A DNA stretch of 64,000 nucleotides. It comes from Myxococcales bacterium. GTDB taxonomy: Bacteria; Myxococcota_A; Polyangia; Polyangiales; Polyangiaceae. The stretch covers positions 29,289 through 93,288 of the forward strand of contig CAHJWM010000019.1 in assembly GCA_903642325.1 (NCBI GenBank), read 5' to 3'. The translations under genes were made by a program, and so were the position numbers. How positions within the stretch are numbered: the first letter of the stretch is position 1; each line of letters opens with the position of its first letter. This document shows, one piece after another, positions 43,811-51,915 of the stretch. The notes below the pieces were generated by a model, which did not search any database, was not told the origin of the DNA, and was given only the letters and a program-made list of their open reading frames with translations.

Positions 43811-44383
43811 CTAGCCGGCGCTGACGCGAGTCATGAGCCGCTGCCACCCTGAGCGCCCCAGCGCCCGCAAAGTGTGCTTGTTCTTGTCTACGATCAGCGA
43901 GGCATCCGGAAACACGGCGACGGCACGGTCGACGCTCACTTCACGCAACAAGTGCAGCATCGGGTAAGGCGACCGCGTAACGCAATTCGCGAGATCGTCC
44001 ACCGCATTTCCCGCGTAACGGTAGTCGGGATGGAAGCTCGCGATCTGCAGCTCGCCGTCGAGCTCGAGCTCTGTCAGCGCCGCGTCCGCTACGGCCAGAA
44101 AATCGTTGTAGTCCAAAAAGTTCAACAGCGCGTGCGGATGGATGAGAAGCGTCGTGTCGAGTGCGATTGGGTCCGCGTTCCGCAGATGCGTCAATTCGCT
44201 CAGCAGATCCTCGAGTAGGGTTTCCGGGCTCTCGGCACCGCTCACCGAATATCGAATCTGGTCCTTCACGTGGACTGGTTTCGCAAAAGGACACAGCTCC
44301 AAACCGATCACGATCTGGGTCAGCCAGCGGCGAGTCTCGTCGATCGCCGCCTGGTCTTCCGGCGTGAGCTCCGCGTTGGACAT
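43811..44383 (-). CDS. DUF1415 protein
   Basis: A 190-residue DUF1415 protein. Family blocks are visible: TRRWLTQIVIGLELCPFAKPV near the N terminus, then TTLLIHPHALLNFLDYNDFL, and IASFHPDYRYAG with NCVTRSPYPMLHLLREVSVDRAV toward the C terminus. The conserved cysteine and histidines suggest an enzyme, but no activity is established. The ATG at 44383 is chosen because the protein then starts just before the conserved region; the open frame runs to 44905 on the strand opposite the J-domain gene and is not coding there. Confidence 0.88.
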   Translation of the reverse strand: MSNAELTPEDQAAIDETRRWLTQIVIGLELCPFAKPVHVKDQIRYSVSGAESPETLLEDLLSELTHLRNADPIALDTTLLIHPHALLNFLDYNDFLAVADAALTELELDGELQIASFHPDYRYAGNAVDDLANCVTRSPYPMLHLLREVSVDRAVAVFPDASLIVDKNKHTLRALGRSGWQRLMTRVSAG

Positions 44384-44437
44384 ACCTATCGAGTAGTGGC
44401 AATCAAGTAACCCGGCTAGCTTAGTTTTCGCCCTGCA

Positions 44438-44932
44438 ATGTCTTCCGTGCTCTTCGCACCGGTTTGCTCGATCGCGCCAACGCGGCGCCGGCGCTTTATG
44501 TGGGCAGCCTGGTGGACGGTTCCACCGACGCGTGCTCCGTTTCGCAAACCCGACGCCTTCGAAGGTGGGGCCCTCACCCGCGAAGAAGCACGTCGGGCGG
44601 CAGAACGAGCGGCCGGGGTAAGCCTCACGGAAATCGAAGACGCCTGGGCGCGCGCCTGGTCCAATCTGTTGCTCGGCAAGCCGCCGTTCTCCTCGCTCGG
44701 CGCCAGCGGAGATGGAGGGCCGCGTCCTGCCAAGCCGCCCCAACCCTCCTCGGTTTGGGACACGCTGGGGCTCGCACCGGCGGCCACCGTTGCCGAGATC
44801 AAACGCGCTTACCGGCAGCGGGCCCTGCAGGCCCACCCCGACCGCGGAGGGGACGCCGCGGCCTTCCGCGCGTTGCACACCGCGTACGAAAGCGCCCTTC
44901 GGCACCGCGCAAAGCGGCCGGCCAGAAAATAA
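44438..44932 (+). CDS. J-domain protein (DnaJ-like, C-terminal J domain)
   Basis: A 164-residue protein with its J domain at the C terminus (about 104-155). It begins SVWDTLGLAPAATVAEIKRAYRQ, has the HPD triplet in QAHPDRGGDAAAF and ends in a basic tail. The HPD motif contacts DnaK, so it should stimulate an Hsp70. The N-terminal 100 residues, with TREEARRAAERAAGVSL, are unassigned. Its start is the ATG at 44438, with no strong ribosome binding site. It converges with the DAC-like gene. Confidence 0.85.
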   Translation: MSSVLFAPVCSIAPTRRRRFMWAAWWTVPPTRAPFRKPDAFEGGALTREEARRAAERAAGVSLTEIEDAWARAWSNLLLGKPPFSSLGASGDGGPRPAKPPQPSSVWDTLGLAPAATVAEIKRAYRQRALQAHPDRGGDAAAFRALHTAYESALRHRAKRPARK

Positions 44933-44954
44933 TTCGCACCCTGATGCAGAAAGC

Positions 44955-46181
44955 TCAATAGTTCACGAATTGATCCCAAAATACGATCGTACCGCCGATG
45001 TTCGCGACGAAGCGCACGATGCCGTCCGAGGAAATCACCACGGCCAGCCCTTCGGGGTGAGCCGTCACGAAACGGTACGCGGCGCGGTGCCTCGTGCCGA
45101 CCGAGTTCGCGAGCTCTGGAGCGCGGCGCTCCGCTTCCACATCGAGCGCCTGATGCACCACATCTGGATACGGGAGCTCACCCGACACCTCGGCACCAAA
45201 GCCAAGCAGCTCGAAACGCTTGTTGACCACCACCGCACCGTCCACCGCCGCGAGCCCGCTAACCAGCCGGCTGAGCTCGAAGATAGACTGTTCGACTCCG
45301 ACCACATCGGGTGTTTCGGCTTCCACGAAGCGCTGCACATCGACGGCGCCGTCTCCGTGCCTGGCAAGCGCTTGGAACAAGCGCTCGAGCAACGTTCGGT
45401 AGCGGCACCGAGCCTCGTTGTCGCGGAAAATGTACTTCAACTTGAGCGGACAAGCCGCATGGTCCGAGGCAAGGTCGAGCAGGTCTGTATCGGCGAACAA
45501 CAGTAGACCTCCGTGCCCGGCCTGACGGATCAAGAAGATGGCGCGCCGTATCATGTGCTGCGACACGATGCGCACTAGATCCGAGTTGGCGCGGCTTCCG
45601 TGCTCTGCCTCGTCCCTGAGGCGCTGACCACGAAATAGGCGACTCAGCCAAAGGGACATGAAGACGTCGGTGGTGGTCGCCTCGATCATTCCGTGCTCGA
45701 GGGACGCCACGAGGTCCGGCCCGGCATACACCCCGATCCGGCCCGCCCCAAGCACGTGCACGACGGGCAGTTGCAGGCTTTCTTGGCGCTTGCGCCGCCC
45801 TCCCCAAGTGGGCGCGAGCCAGTCAGCGCCCGTATGCACGATGCCCCACATGGACCACTTGTCGCCTTTGCCGCTGACGCCGATCAGGCTCGAATGGAAG
45901 GGCGCGGCGGGGCTCAGCCGGCGCGCAGCTTCTGGCGTAAAGGGTTGGTCTTCTTGAAATTCGAGGCTCAGAAAGTCGCTGGCTGCCGAAGCTTGCGAGA
46001 CGGTGACGGCGTTCGCGCAGACCAAACGAAAGCGCACGTTCCGACCCTCTTCATGCGCAAGGGAAGCTTGAAAACAAGTCGAGAGAAGCTCGCTCAGCGC
46101 GCGACGATCGAGCAGAAGAGGGATTGATGTCGGCCAGTGGTCGACCACGAAGTCTGCAAGCTGAGCCGGGTACGCGTGCAC
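44955..46181 (-). CDS. DisA_N/diadenylate-cyclase-like protein with DACNV-type N-terminal sensor domain
   Basis: A 408-residue protein. The C-terminal part (about 195-400) resembles the diadenylate cyclase (DAC) domain: DGAVVVNKRFELLGFGAEV with the DGA triplet (314-316), then GTRHRAAYRFV with RHR (364-366). The following strand LAVVISSDGIVRFV fits the fold. These are the two ATP-contact motifs of c-di-AMP synthases. The N-terminal 190 residues correspond to the domain known as DACNV, a probable sensor found in front of DAC-like domains. Activity is unproven. The start is GTG at 46181, ahead of the 18-bp repeats. Confidence 0.75.
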   Translation of the reverse strand: MHAYPAQLADFVVDHWPTSIPLLLDRRALSELLSTCFQASLAHEEGRNVRFRLVCANAVTVSQASAASDFLSLEFQEDQPFTPEAARRLSPAAPFHSSLIGVSGKGDKWSMWGIVHTGADWLAPTWGGRRKRQESLQLPVVHVLGAGRIGVYAGPDLVASLEHGMIEATTTDVFMSLWLSRLFRGQRLRDEAEHGSRANSDLVRIVSQHMIRRAIFLIRQAGHGGLLLFADTDLLDLASDHAACPLKLKYIFRDNEARCRYRTLLERLFQALARHGDGAVDVQRFVEAETPDVVGVEQSIFELSRLVSGLAAVDGAVVVNKRFELLGFGAEVSGELPYPDVVHQALDVEAERRAPELANSVGTRHRAAYRFVTAHPEGLAVVISSDGIVRFVANIGGTIVFWDQFVNY

Positions 46182-46333
46182 GGGCAGACAGTGTAGCTCA
46201 AGCTGAACGGCGAAAACGCGCCCACGCCGGAGCAGACGCTGAGCGGTATGCCGCGCACATCGCCGAAATCGAACGTGGCTCGGACGAGGCTGTGCCGGGC
46301 TGCGCCCTCGCGTTCACACGGTCGCGCTCCTCC

Positions 46334-46405
46334 GCGACGCACGGCCGCGGTGCGACGCACGGCCGCGGTGCGACGCAGGGCCGCGGTGCGACGCACGGCC
46401 GCGGT
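46334..46405. repeat. Four tandem 18-bp repeats in an intergenic region
   Basis: Four consecutive copies of gcgacgcacggccgcggt (46334-46351, 46352-46369, 46370-46387 with one C-to-G change, 46388-46405), then a decayed half copy. They lie between the divergent DAC-like gene and the small coiled-coil gene, 153 bp upstream of the former, so they could be regulatory. Confidence 0.95.
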
Positions 46406-46454
46406 GCGATGCAAGACCGGCTGGCTTGGATCCTGCATCCCGTCGGCCAACGCC

Positions 46455-46715
46455 ATGAAAAATTCGACTATCGACCTATCGCACCCGCTCGAATCGTTCA
46501 GCGCAGCGCGTGAGCAGATCCGGCTTAGCCTCCATTTGCTCAACCTGGACGCGCGTCAGAAATGGGAGGAGCTCGAGGGCAAAATATTGAGCCTGGAAAA
46601 CAAGATTGGTCAGGAGGCCGAGAGCCTGAGTGAGGCGACCGCGAGCGCTGCTATCGACCTTTCTGGCACCGTGAAGCAATTCGTCGACAATCACGTGCGC
46701 CACGTCAAAAACTGA
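46455..46715 (+). CDS. Small helical/coiled-coil protein
   Basis: An 86-residue protein predicted to be nearly all helix, with heptad-like spacing in LLNLDARQKWEELEGKILSL and TASAAIDLSGTVKQFVDNHV. It has no membrane segment. No family is recognised. The ATG at 46455 starts MKNSTIDLSHPLESF; a weak ribosome binding site only. Its open frame extends upstream through the 18-bp repeats, which I do not regard as coding. It diverges from the DAC-like gene. Confidence 0.6.
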   Translation: MKNSTIDLSHPLESFSAAREQIRLSLHLLNLDARQKWEELEGKILSLENKIGQEAESLSEATASAAIDLSGTVKQFVDNHVRHVKN

Positions 46716-46751
46716 CGCGCGAGGCGCTTCGACACAGCGCGGCCAAAAACA

Positions 46752-47624
46752 TCAGAGTCGCAGCTCGCTCGGATGGCGCGGGAAGCCAACTGAAAAGCCC
46801 ATGGTGTAGCGCGCGTTGATTTCGCTCAGGGCGCAAAACCGCAACTGACCGTCGAGCTCGTATCGATACGCGTCGACACCGAACGGACCGAAATAGGTCG
46901 CGCGATGCAAAGCGCGCGCGACCGTTTCTCCGCACTCGAGAAGGGCCGTTTCCTCAGTGCGATGAAGGTCAGACAAGGTCGCAAGCCGAATGCCGCGAAA
47001 GACACCGCGTGAGCTAACGGACTGCACACACGGTCGCCCGAGCTCATAGCGGCCATCTTGCCAAACGAATCCATGTAAGCTGAGCTCCAACAGCGGCGTG
47101 ACGAGGGGCTCGGCAAGAACGCCGTCCTGCGCGAGTGATGCATCGAGCCAGGCCCACTGTTTGGTGGTGATCTCGCCGTAAAAGCGCATCTGGCCTCGTC
47201 CCGCGAAGGACAGCGGGCGTTTCAACAGCCAACGGCGACCGCCGAGTCGAAACAAATCCTCGAGCTCAGAGCGCTCGGTGAAGTAGTGCTGGTCGGACAA
47301 ACCCCCGCCCAGCTCGTGCGCAAACAGCCGATGATTCACGCGCCGCAGCGTCTGGGAATCGGGGTGCGGCTCCGCCCTGACACCTGCCCGGGCCAGTTGC
47401 GCCGTGGCGAGCGGCGTAGGGCACCACGCGCGGCCGACGAAACCTGAATTCAGTGGCGGCTCCCCGGGTGCCACCACGACATCGCCCGGCCCGAGTAGAT
47501 CGCGCGACGGTCGCCCAAACTCGGCTAACTGACTCAGCAGTTTTTGCCGCGGCACGTACTCGAGGTCTGGGCGCGCAAGCTCGAGCTCCGCGTCCAGATT
47601 CAGTACCCACGCAAATCTCGTCAT
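46752..47624 (-). CDS. ATP-grasp-like protein
   Basis: A 290-residue protein with an ATP-grasp C-terminal core. The substrate/ATP region includes RWLLKRPLSFAGRGQ, then EPLVTPLLELSLHG, YFGPFGVDAYRYELDGQ and the metal-binding ALSEINARYTMGFSVGF. An Asn-rich NARYTMGF metal loop is like carboxylate-amine ligases. Its substrate is unknown. Its start codon overlaps the stop of the DUF455 gene by four bases, so the two are translationally coupled and likely act together. Confidence 0.78.
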   Translation of the reverse strand: MTRFAWVLNLDAELELARPDLEYVPRQKLLSQLAEFGRPSRDLLGPGDVVVAPGEPPLNSGFVGRAWCPTPLATAQLARAGVRAEPHPDSQTLRRVNHRLFAHELGGGLSDQHYFTERSELEDLFRLGGRRWLLKRPLSFAGRGQMRFYGEITTKQWAWLDASLAQDGVLAEPLVTPLLELSLHGFVWQDGRYELGRPCVQSVSSRGVFRGIRLATLSDLHRTEETALLECGETVARALHRATYFGPFGVDAYRYELDGQLRFCALSEINARYTMGFSVGFPRHPSELRL

Positions 47625-48466
47625 GCGTCGTGCCCGAGCAGCGGTAGCTTCCGGCCATGACTCTCGGGCTCGTAGGCGCGGAGAGCAGCAATGAACTCGG
47701 GGCTCATGCCCGCGCGCTGTCGAGGACCCTCCGCGATGGGACTGCCGTGCATCACCCAGGGCGACAGGGGCGGCGGAAGCGCGGCCGCCCAGCGAGTAAA
47801 GTCACAGCCTCCCGTCCAGCGAGCAAACCAACGCGTGGCAAAGCCGACATGGGCGACCTCCTCCCGCGCGATGCGATCTTGAAGCCGCGCGCCTCCCTCG
47901 TCGCCCACGGCGCGGAAGCGGGCGGCAAAGTCAGCCGCATACTCCAAGTTAGCCGCTTCGAGGCCCATGCCCATGACGGCCACGAAGCCGAGCTTCGTGG
48001 GACAAGTGGGCACGCGCTTCCAAAACCAATCACGTACGCCAAAATCGCCGATGCTCGAGCCCAGGGACGCGATGTGCTCACGATAAAGATTCATGTGGCG
48101 GATCTCGTCCAAACAGACGCTCAGGAGCCCCCGCCTAAACTCGACCTCTGCGTCGGCAAAGGCCAAGATCGCCCAACACATCAGCTCGGCTGCCTGAAGC
48201 TCGTGATGGAAAAAGGCGTGCAGCGCGCGGGCGCGATAGTGAGGCTCTTTCAAGGCCTCGAGCTTGGGGGTACGTTCCCCACGGCGCGCCGCGCGAAACA
48301 CCGCAGGCCGCCCGGGTGCGCTCAACCGAAGCGGTTTCGCGTCCGCACGAAAGGACGACGGCGCTGCCGGCGGAGCCAACTTGGTGCGCAGATCCGTGGT
48401 CAACACGTAGTGTGCGGCCCACGCTTCCACGTCGGGAAATGGCGAAACCAAAGCATCCTTTCTCAC
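47621..48466 (-). CDS. DUF455 ferritin-like protein
   Basis: A 281-residue DUF455 (ferritin-like) protein. Predicted iron or metal ligands are in HAFFHHELQAAELMCW, CLDEIRHMNLYREHI, GLEAANLEYA and REEVAHVGFATRWF. The family is helical and often di-iron, with unknown substrate. The GTG at 48466 is chosen because AGGAGGG lies just upstream; the frame extends to 48508. It is the first gene of a two-gene unit with the ATP-grasp protein. Confidence 0.85.
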   Translation of the reverse strand: MRKDALVSPFPDVEAWAAHYVLTTDLRTKLAPPAAPSSFRADAKPLRLSAPGRPAVFRAARRGERTPKLEALKEPHYRARALHAFFHHELQAAELMCWAILAFADAEVEFRRGLLSVCLDEIRHMNLYREHIASLGSSIGDFGVRDWFWKRVPTCPTKLGFVAVMGMGLEAANLEYAADFAARFRAVGDEGGARLQDRIAREEVAHVGFATRWFARWTGGCDFTRWAAALPPPLSPWVMHGSPIAEGPRQRAGMSPEFIAALRAYEPESHGRKLPLLGHDA

Positions 48467-48643
48467 TTCCCTCCTCGTATTGCGCGATCGGGAGCCGATT
48501 GGGAGCACAGACTGTGTACGAAGATAATCGGGCGGGGTGGAGAGTACTGCTGCGCCCAGTCATTGACTGGAATGGCAAAATCCTGAGTGCGGCGCGGAAC
48601 CGGTACTAGTGTCGCGCGCCCGGCCGTGACATGCCCCGTGCAC

Positions 48644-51151
48644 ATGTCCACGGTTCCCCCGCTTTATGCCTGTCTGCCGCCCCCCGGTTCCGATGCGGAC
48701 GCGGCGCTCGAGGGGTTTTTGCGGTACGCGGCCGGTGCGGGGCTGACTCTGTACCCGCACCAAGAAGAAGCGATTTTGGCGGTGATGAGCGACAGCAACG
48801 TGATCGTTCATACACCCACCGGGTCTGGCAAATCACTGATTGCCTCTGCCGTGCATTTCAAGGCGCTGAGCGAAGGTAGGCGATCGTTCTATACGTGTCC
48901 GATCAAAGCCCTGGTCAGCGAGAAGTTCTTCACGCTGTGCCGCGAGCTCGGCCCGGAGCACGTGGGCATGATGACCGGCGATGCGACGGTGAATCGCGAA
49001 GCACCCGTGATTTGCTGTACGGCAGAGATCTTGGCCAACATCGCGCTGCGAAACGGCGCCGACTCGGACTTGGACTACGTGGTGATGGACGAATTTCACT
49101 ACATTTCCGACAAGGAGCGCGGCGTAGCTTGGCAGATCCCGCTGCTCACCTTGCCTCAGGTTCGCTTCATTTTGATGAGCGCCACTTTGGGTGATGTCAG
49201 CGCGTATGAAAAGCTCATCACTCAGCGCACCGGCGCAGAGGTGGTCACGGTGCGTTCAGTCGAACGGCCCGTGCCCTTGCACTTCGACTATCAAGACAAG
49301 CTGCTGCAGGAAGCGACGCAGACCTTGATCAATCAAGGGCGAGCGCCCGTGTACATCGTGAGCTTCACGCAGCGGGGGGCCGCGGAAACGGCGCAAAGCC
49401 TGCTCAGCCTCGACTTTTGCAGCAAGGACGAGAAAAAGCTGCTTGCCGCCGCCTTGCAGGGCGAAAGCTTTCGCAGCCCGAATGGCAAAGAGATGCTGAA
49501 GTTGCTGCGCCACGGCATCGGCATTCATCACGCGGGCCTTTTGCCGCGCTACCGGCTGCTCGTCGAGAAGCTAGCCCAACGCGGCATGCTCAAGCTGATC
49601 TGTGGCACGGACACCTTGGGCGTGGGCGTGAATGTGCCCATTCGCACCGTGCTGTTCACCAGATTGTGCAAATACGACGGGGAGAAGGTGCGCATCCTGA
49701 GCGTCCGCGACTTTCAACAGATCGCCGGCCGCGCGGGCCGCAAAGGTTTCGATGAAGCGGGCTACGTGGTCGCCCTCGCGCCCGAGCACGCGGTCGAAAA
49801 CCTGAGGCTGGAAGCCAAAGCCAGCAAGAAGAAGTTCGTCCGCAAGAAGCCGCCAGAGTGGGGCTATGTCCACTGGGACAAGGCGGTCTTCGAGCGGCTG
49901 GTCAGCTCTGAGCCTGAACCATTGATCGCCCGCTTCCAGATCAGCCACGGCATGCTGCTCTCGGTTTTGGGGCGCCCGGAAGGTGGCTGCTCGGCGATGA
50001 AATCGCTCGTTAGAGACAGCCTCGAGCCCGCTTCACGCAAGCGACAGCACAAAAAGCACGCGCTCGAGCTGCTACGTTCGCTCTGGCAAGCCGGCGTGAT
50101 CGAGCTTCGGTCGGCCAGCGAGGGTGGCGGCATTCGCTTGAACGCCGAGCTGCAGGAAAATTTCTCGCTTCTGCAAGCGCTCGGGCTGTACGTAGTCGAC
50201 GCGGTAGAGCGGCTTGCCCCTGACAGCCCGAGCTACGCGCTCGACGTACTCGGCCTAGTGGAGGCCATCGTCGAAGACCCGGAGGTCGTGTTGCGGGCGC
50301 AAGTCGACAAGCTAAAGGGCCAGAAAGTGGCCGAGCTGAAAGCGGCCGGGGTCGAATACGAAGAGCGGATGATCGAGCTGGACAAGGTCGAGCACCCGAA
50401 GCCAAATCTCGAATTTTTGAACGAGAGCTTTGCTGCTTTCGGCGCTGAGCACCCTTGGGTCTCGCGAGAAGTACTGAAGCCCAAGTCCATCGCCCGCGAG
50501 ATGCTGGAGAGCCTGCAGTCCTTTAGCGGCTACATCAAAGAGTATGGCTTGTCTCGCTCGGAGGGTTCACTCCTTCGCTACCTCTCGGAGGTGTATAAAA
50601 CCCTGGTGCAGAGCATTCCCGAGCTCTCCCGAACGGTCGAGCTGGAGGAGCTAATCGAGACGCTGGGCACCTTGGTGCGCGGCGTCGACTCGAGCCTGCT
50701 CGACGAGTGGGAGCGCCTGAAAAATCCCGCCTTCATCGCCGCGATCGGCGAAGACGTCGAAATCCCACACGAGGACATCACCAGCAATGCGCGGGTGTTT
50801 ACCGCGCTCATCCGCAATCTCATGTTCTCTATTTTGCGCGCGCTCTCGGGCCGCGATTACGAAACCGTATTGGACGTGGCCGAGCTCGGCGCATTCTCGG
50901 GAGGGCCCCCCGACCTGGAGCGCGCCATTCGACCGCTCTTCGACAGCGGCGCGCACATTCAGCTCGACGCGCAAGGCAGGAATCCCACGCACACCGCGAT
51001 CGTCAAAGGGGACGAATATTGGGCCGTGACGCAAGCAATCCTGATCGATGGTGAGGTCAGCGAATATGCGTTGCGTGGCAGAATCGATATCCGACGCTCG
51101 ATCGCCGAACGCCGCCCCGTGTTCTTGTTGGATGGAGTCGGGGAATTCTGA
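48644..51151 (+). CDS. DUF3516-type SF2 helicase
   Basis: An 835-residue Ski2-like DEAD/DEAH helicase. Motif Ia/I is VIVHTPTGSGKSLIA; motif II VVMDEFHYISD; motif III LMSATLGD; motif VI QIAGRAGRKGFDEAG. The C-terminal half (about 420-830), with charged helical repeats, matches DUF3516. It is related to a family common in actinobacteria and myxobacteria with an unknown role in RNA or DNA remodelling. The ATG at 48644 (MSTVPPLYAC) is preferred over an upstream in-frame start at 48587. It is monocistronic. Confidence 0.92.
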   Translation: MSTVPPLYACLPPPGSDADAALEGFLRYAAGAGLTLYPHQEEAILAVMSDSNVIVHTPTGSGKSLIASAVHFKALSEGRRSFYTCPIKALVSEKFFTLCRELGPEHVGMMTGDATVNREAPVICCTAEILANIALRNGADSDLDYVVMDEFHYISDKERGVAWQIPLLTLPQVRFILMSATLGDVSAYEKLITQRTGAEVVTVRSVERPVPLHFDYQDKLLQEATQTLINQGRAPVYIVSFTQRGAAETAQSLLSLDFCSKDEKKLLAAALQGESFRSPNGKEMLKLLRHGIGIHHAGLLPRYRLLVEKLAQRGMLKLICGTDTLGVGVNVPIRTVLFTRLCKYDGEKVRILSVRDFQQIAGRAGRKGFDEAGYVVALAPEHAVENLRLEAKASKKKFVRKKPPEWGYVHWDKAVFERLVSSEPEPLIARFQISHGMLLSVLGRPEGGCSAMKSLVRDSLEPASRKRQHKKHALELLRSLWQAGVIELRSASEGGGIRLNAELQENFSLLQALGLYVVDAVERLAPDSPSYALDVLGLVEAIVEDPEVVLRAQVDKLKGQKVAELKAAGVEYEERMIELDKVEHPKPNLEFLNESFAAFGAEHPWVSREVLKPKSIAREMLESLQSFSGYIKEYGLSRSEGSLLRYLSEVYKTLVQSIPELSRTVELEELIETLGTLVRGVDSSLLDEWERLKNPAFIAAIGEDVEIPHEDITSNARVFTALIRNLMFSILRALSGRDYETVLDVAELGAFSGGPPDLERAIRPLFDSGAHIQLDAQGRNPTHTAIVKGDEYWAVTQAILIDGEVSEYALRGRIDIRRSIAERRPVFLLDGVGEF

Positions 51152-51365
51152 GACCCACGACCAGCGCTCGGGCGCGACGCCGAAGGCTCTGACGAGCCGC
51201 TACGCCCGCGTGACCACCAAACCCAACTTTCGAAGAATGGGTTGATGTGATGGTCACCCGGACCGAGGAAGGACACTCAGCCTTCGGCGTCGCGGCCGAT
51301 TCGGGATGCATCAAACGGCCTGTCTAGCTTGTGCACGTCGCGCGGGCCCGCAATAGTGTCCGCCA

Positions 51366-51821
51366 ATGACCATCGTTCATCGCCTAGAGCGAAGTCAGCG
51401 CATCGCGCGTCCGCTCGCAGAGGTGTTCGCGTTTTTTGCCGACGCCGCCAATCTCGAGGCGATCACGCCCAGGTTTTTGCGCTTTCGGATGATCACGCGG
51501 CCCCCGATCGAGATGCGGGTCGGCGCGCGCATCGATTACGAGATTTCTCTGCTCGGCGTGCCGATGCGTTGGCGCACGCTGATCACGGCCTGGGAACCCG
51601 GCGTTCGATTCGTGGACGAGCAGGAACTGGGGCCGTATGCCTTGTGGCGACACACGCACAGCTTCGAGGCGCAGGGCGACGCCACGCTGATGCGCGACCT
51701 CGTGGAATACACCGAGCCCCTGGGCCCGCTCGGGCGCGTGGCCCATGCGCTGTTCGTGGCGCGCGTTCTGGAGCGCATTTTCGACTTCAGGAAAGCGGAG
51801 ACCGCGCGCCGGCTGGGCTAG
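51366..51821 (+). CDS. SRPBCC-family (START-like) protein
   Basis: A 151-residue protein with the Polyketide_cyc/SRPBCC fold. It starts with HRLERSQRIARPLAEVFAFF, then ANLEAITPRFLRFRM and ends in a long C-terminal helix after LMRDLVEYTEPLGPLG. These proteins bind hydrophobic ligands. A hairpin separates it from the convergent enolase-like gene. Confidence 0.9.
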   Translation: MTIVHRLERSQRIARPLAEVFAFFADAANLEAITPRFLRFRMITRPPIEMRVGARIDYEISLLGVPMRWRTLITAWEPGVRFVDEQELGPYALWRHTHSFEAQGDATLMRDLVEYTEPLGPLGRVAHALFVARVLERIFDFRKAETARRLG

Positions 51822-51853
51822 AGCGCGAGGCGCCCCACCACCGGCGCCCACGG

Positions 51854-51884
51854 GCTCACACCGCGCCGGCAGGCCGGTGTGAGC
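51854..51884. terminator. Bidirectional terminator-like hairpin
   Basis: GCTCACACCG pairs perfectly with CGGTGTGAGC across an eleven-base loop, between the ends of two convergent genes. No T run follows on either strand, so strength is uncertain. Confidence 0.5.
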
Positions 51885-51915
51885 GTCTCGGCCAGCCGAA
51901 GAGCGGCCGCTCGGC

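Noticed and set aside
46334..46405. CRISPR array
   Set aside because: The repeats are directly adjacent with no spacers, only 18 bases, and there are no cas genes.
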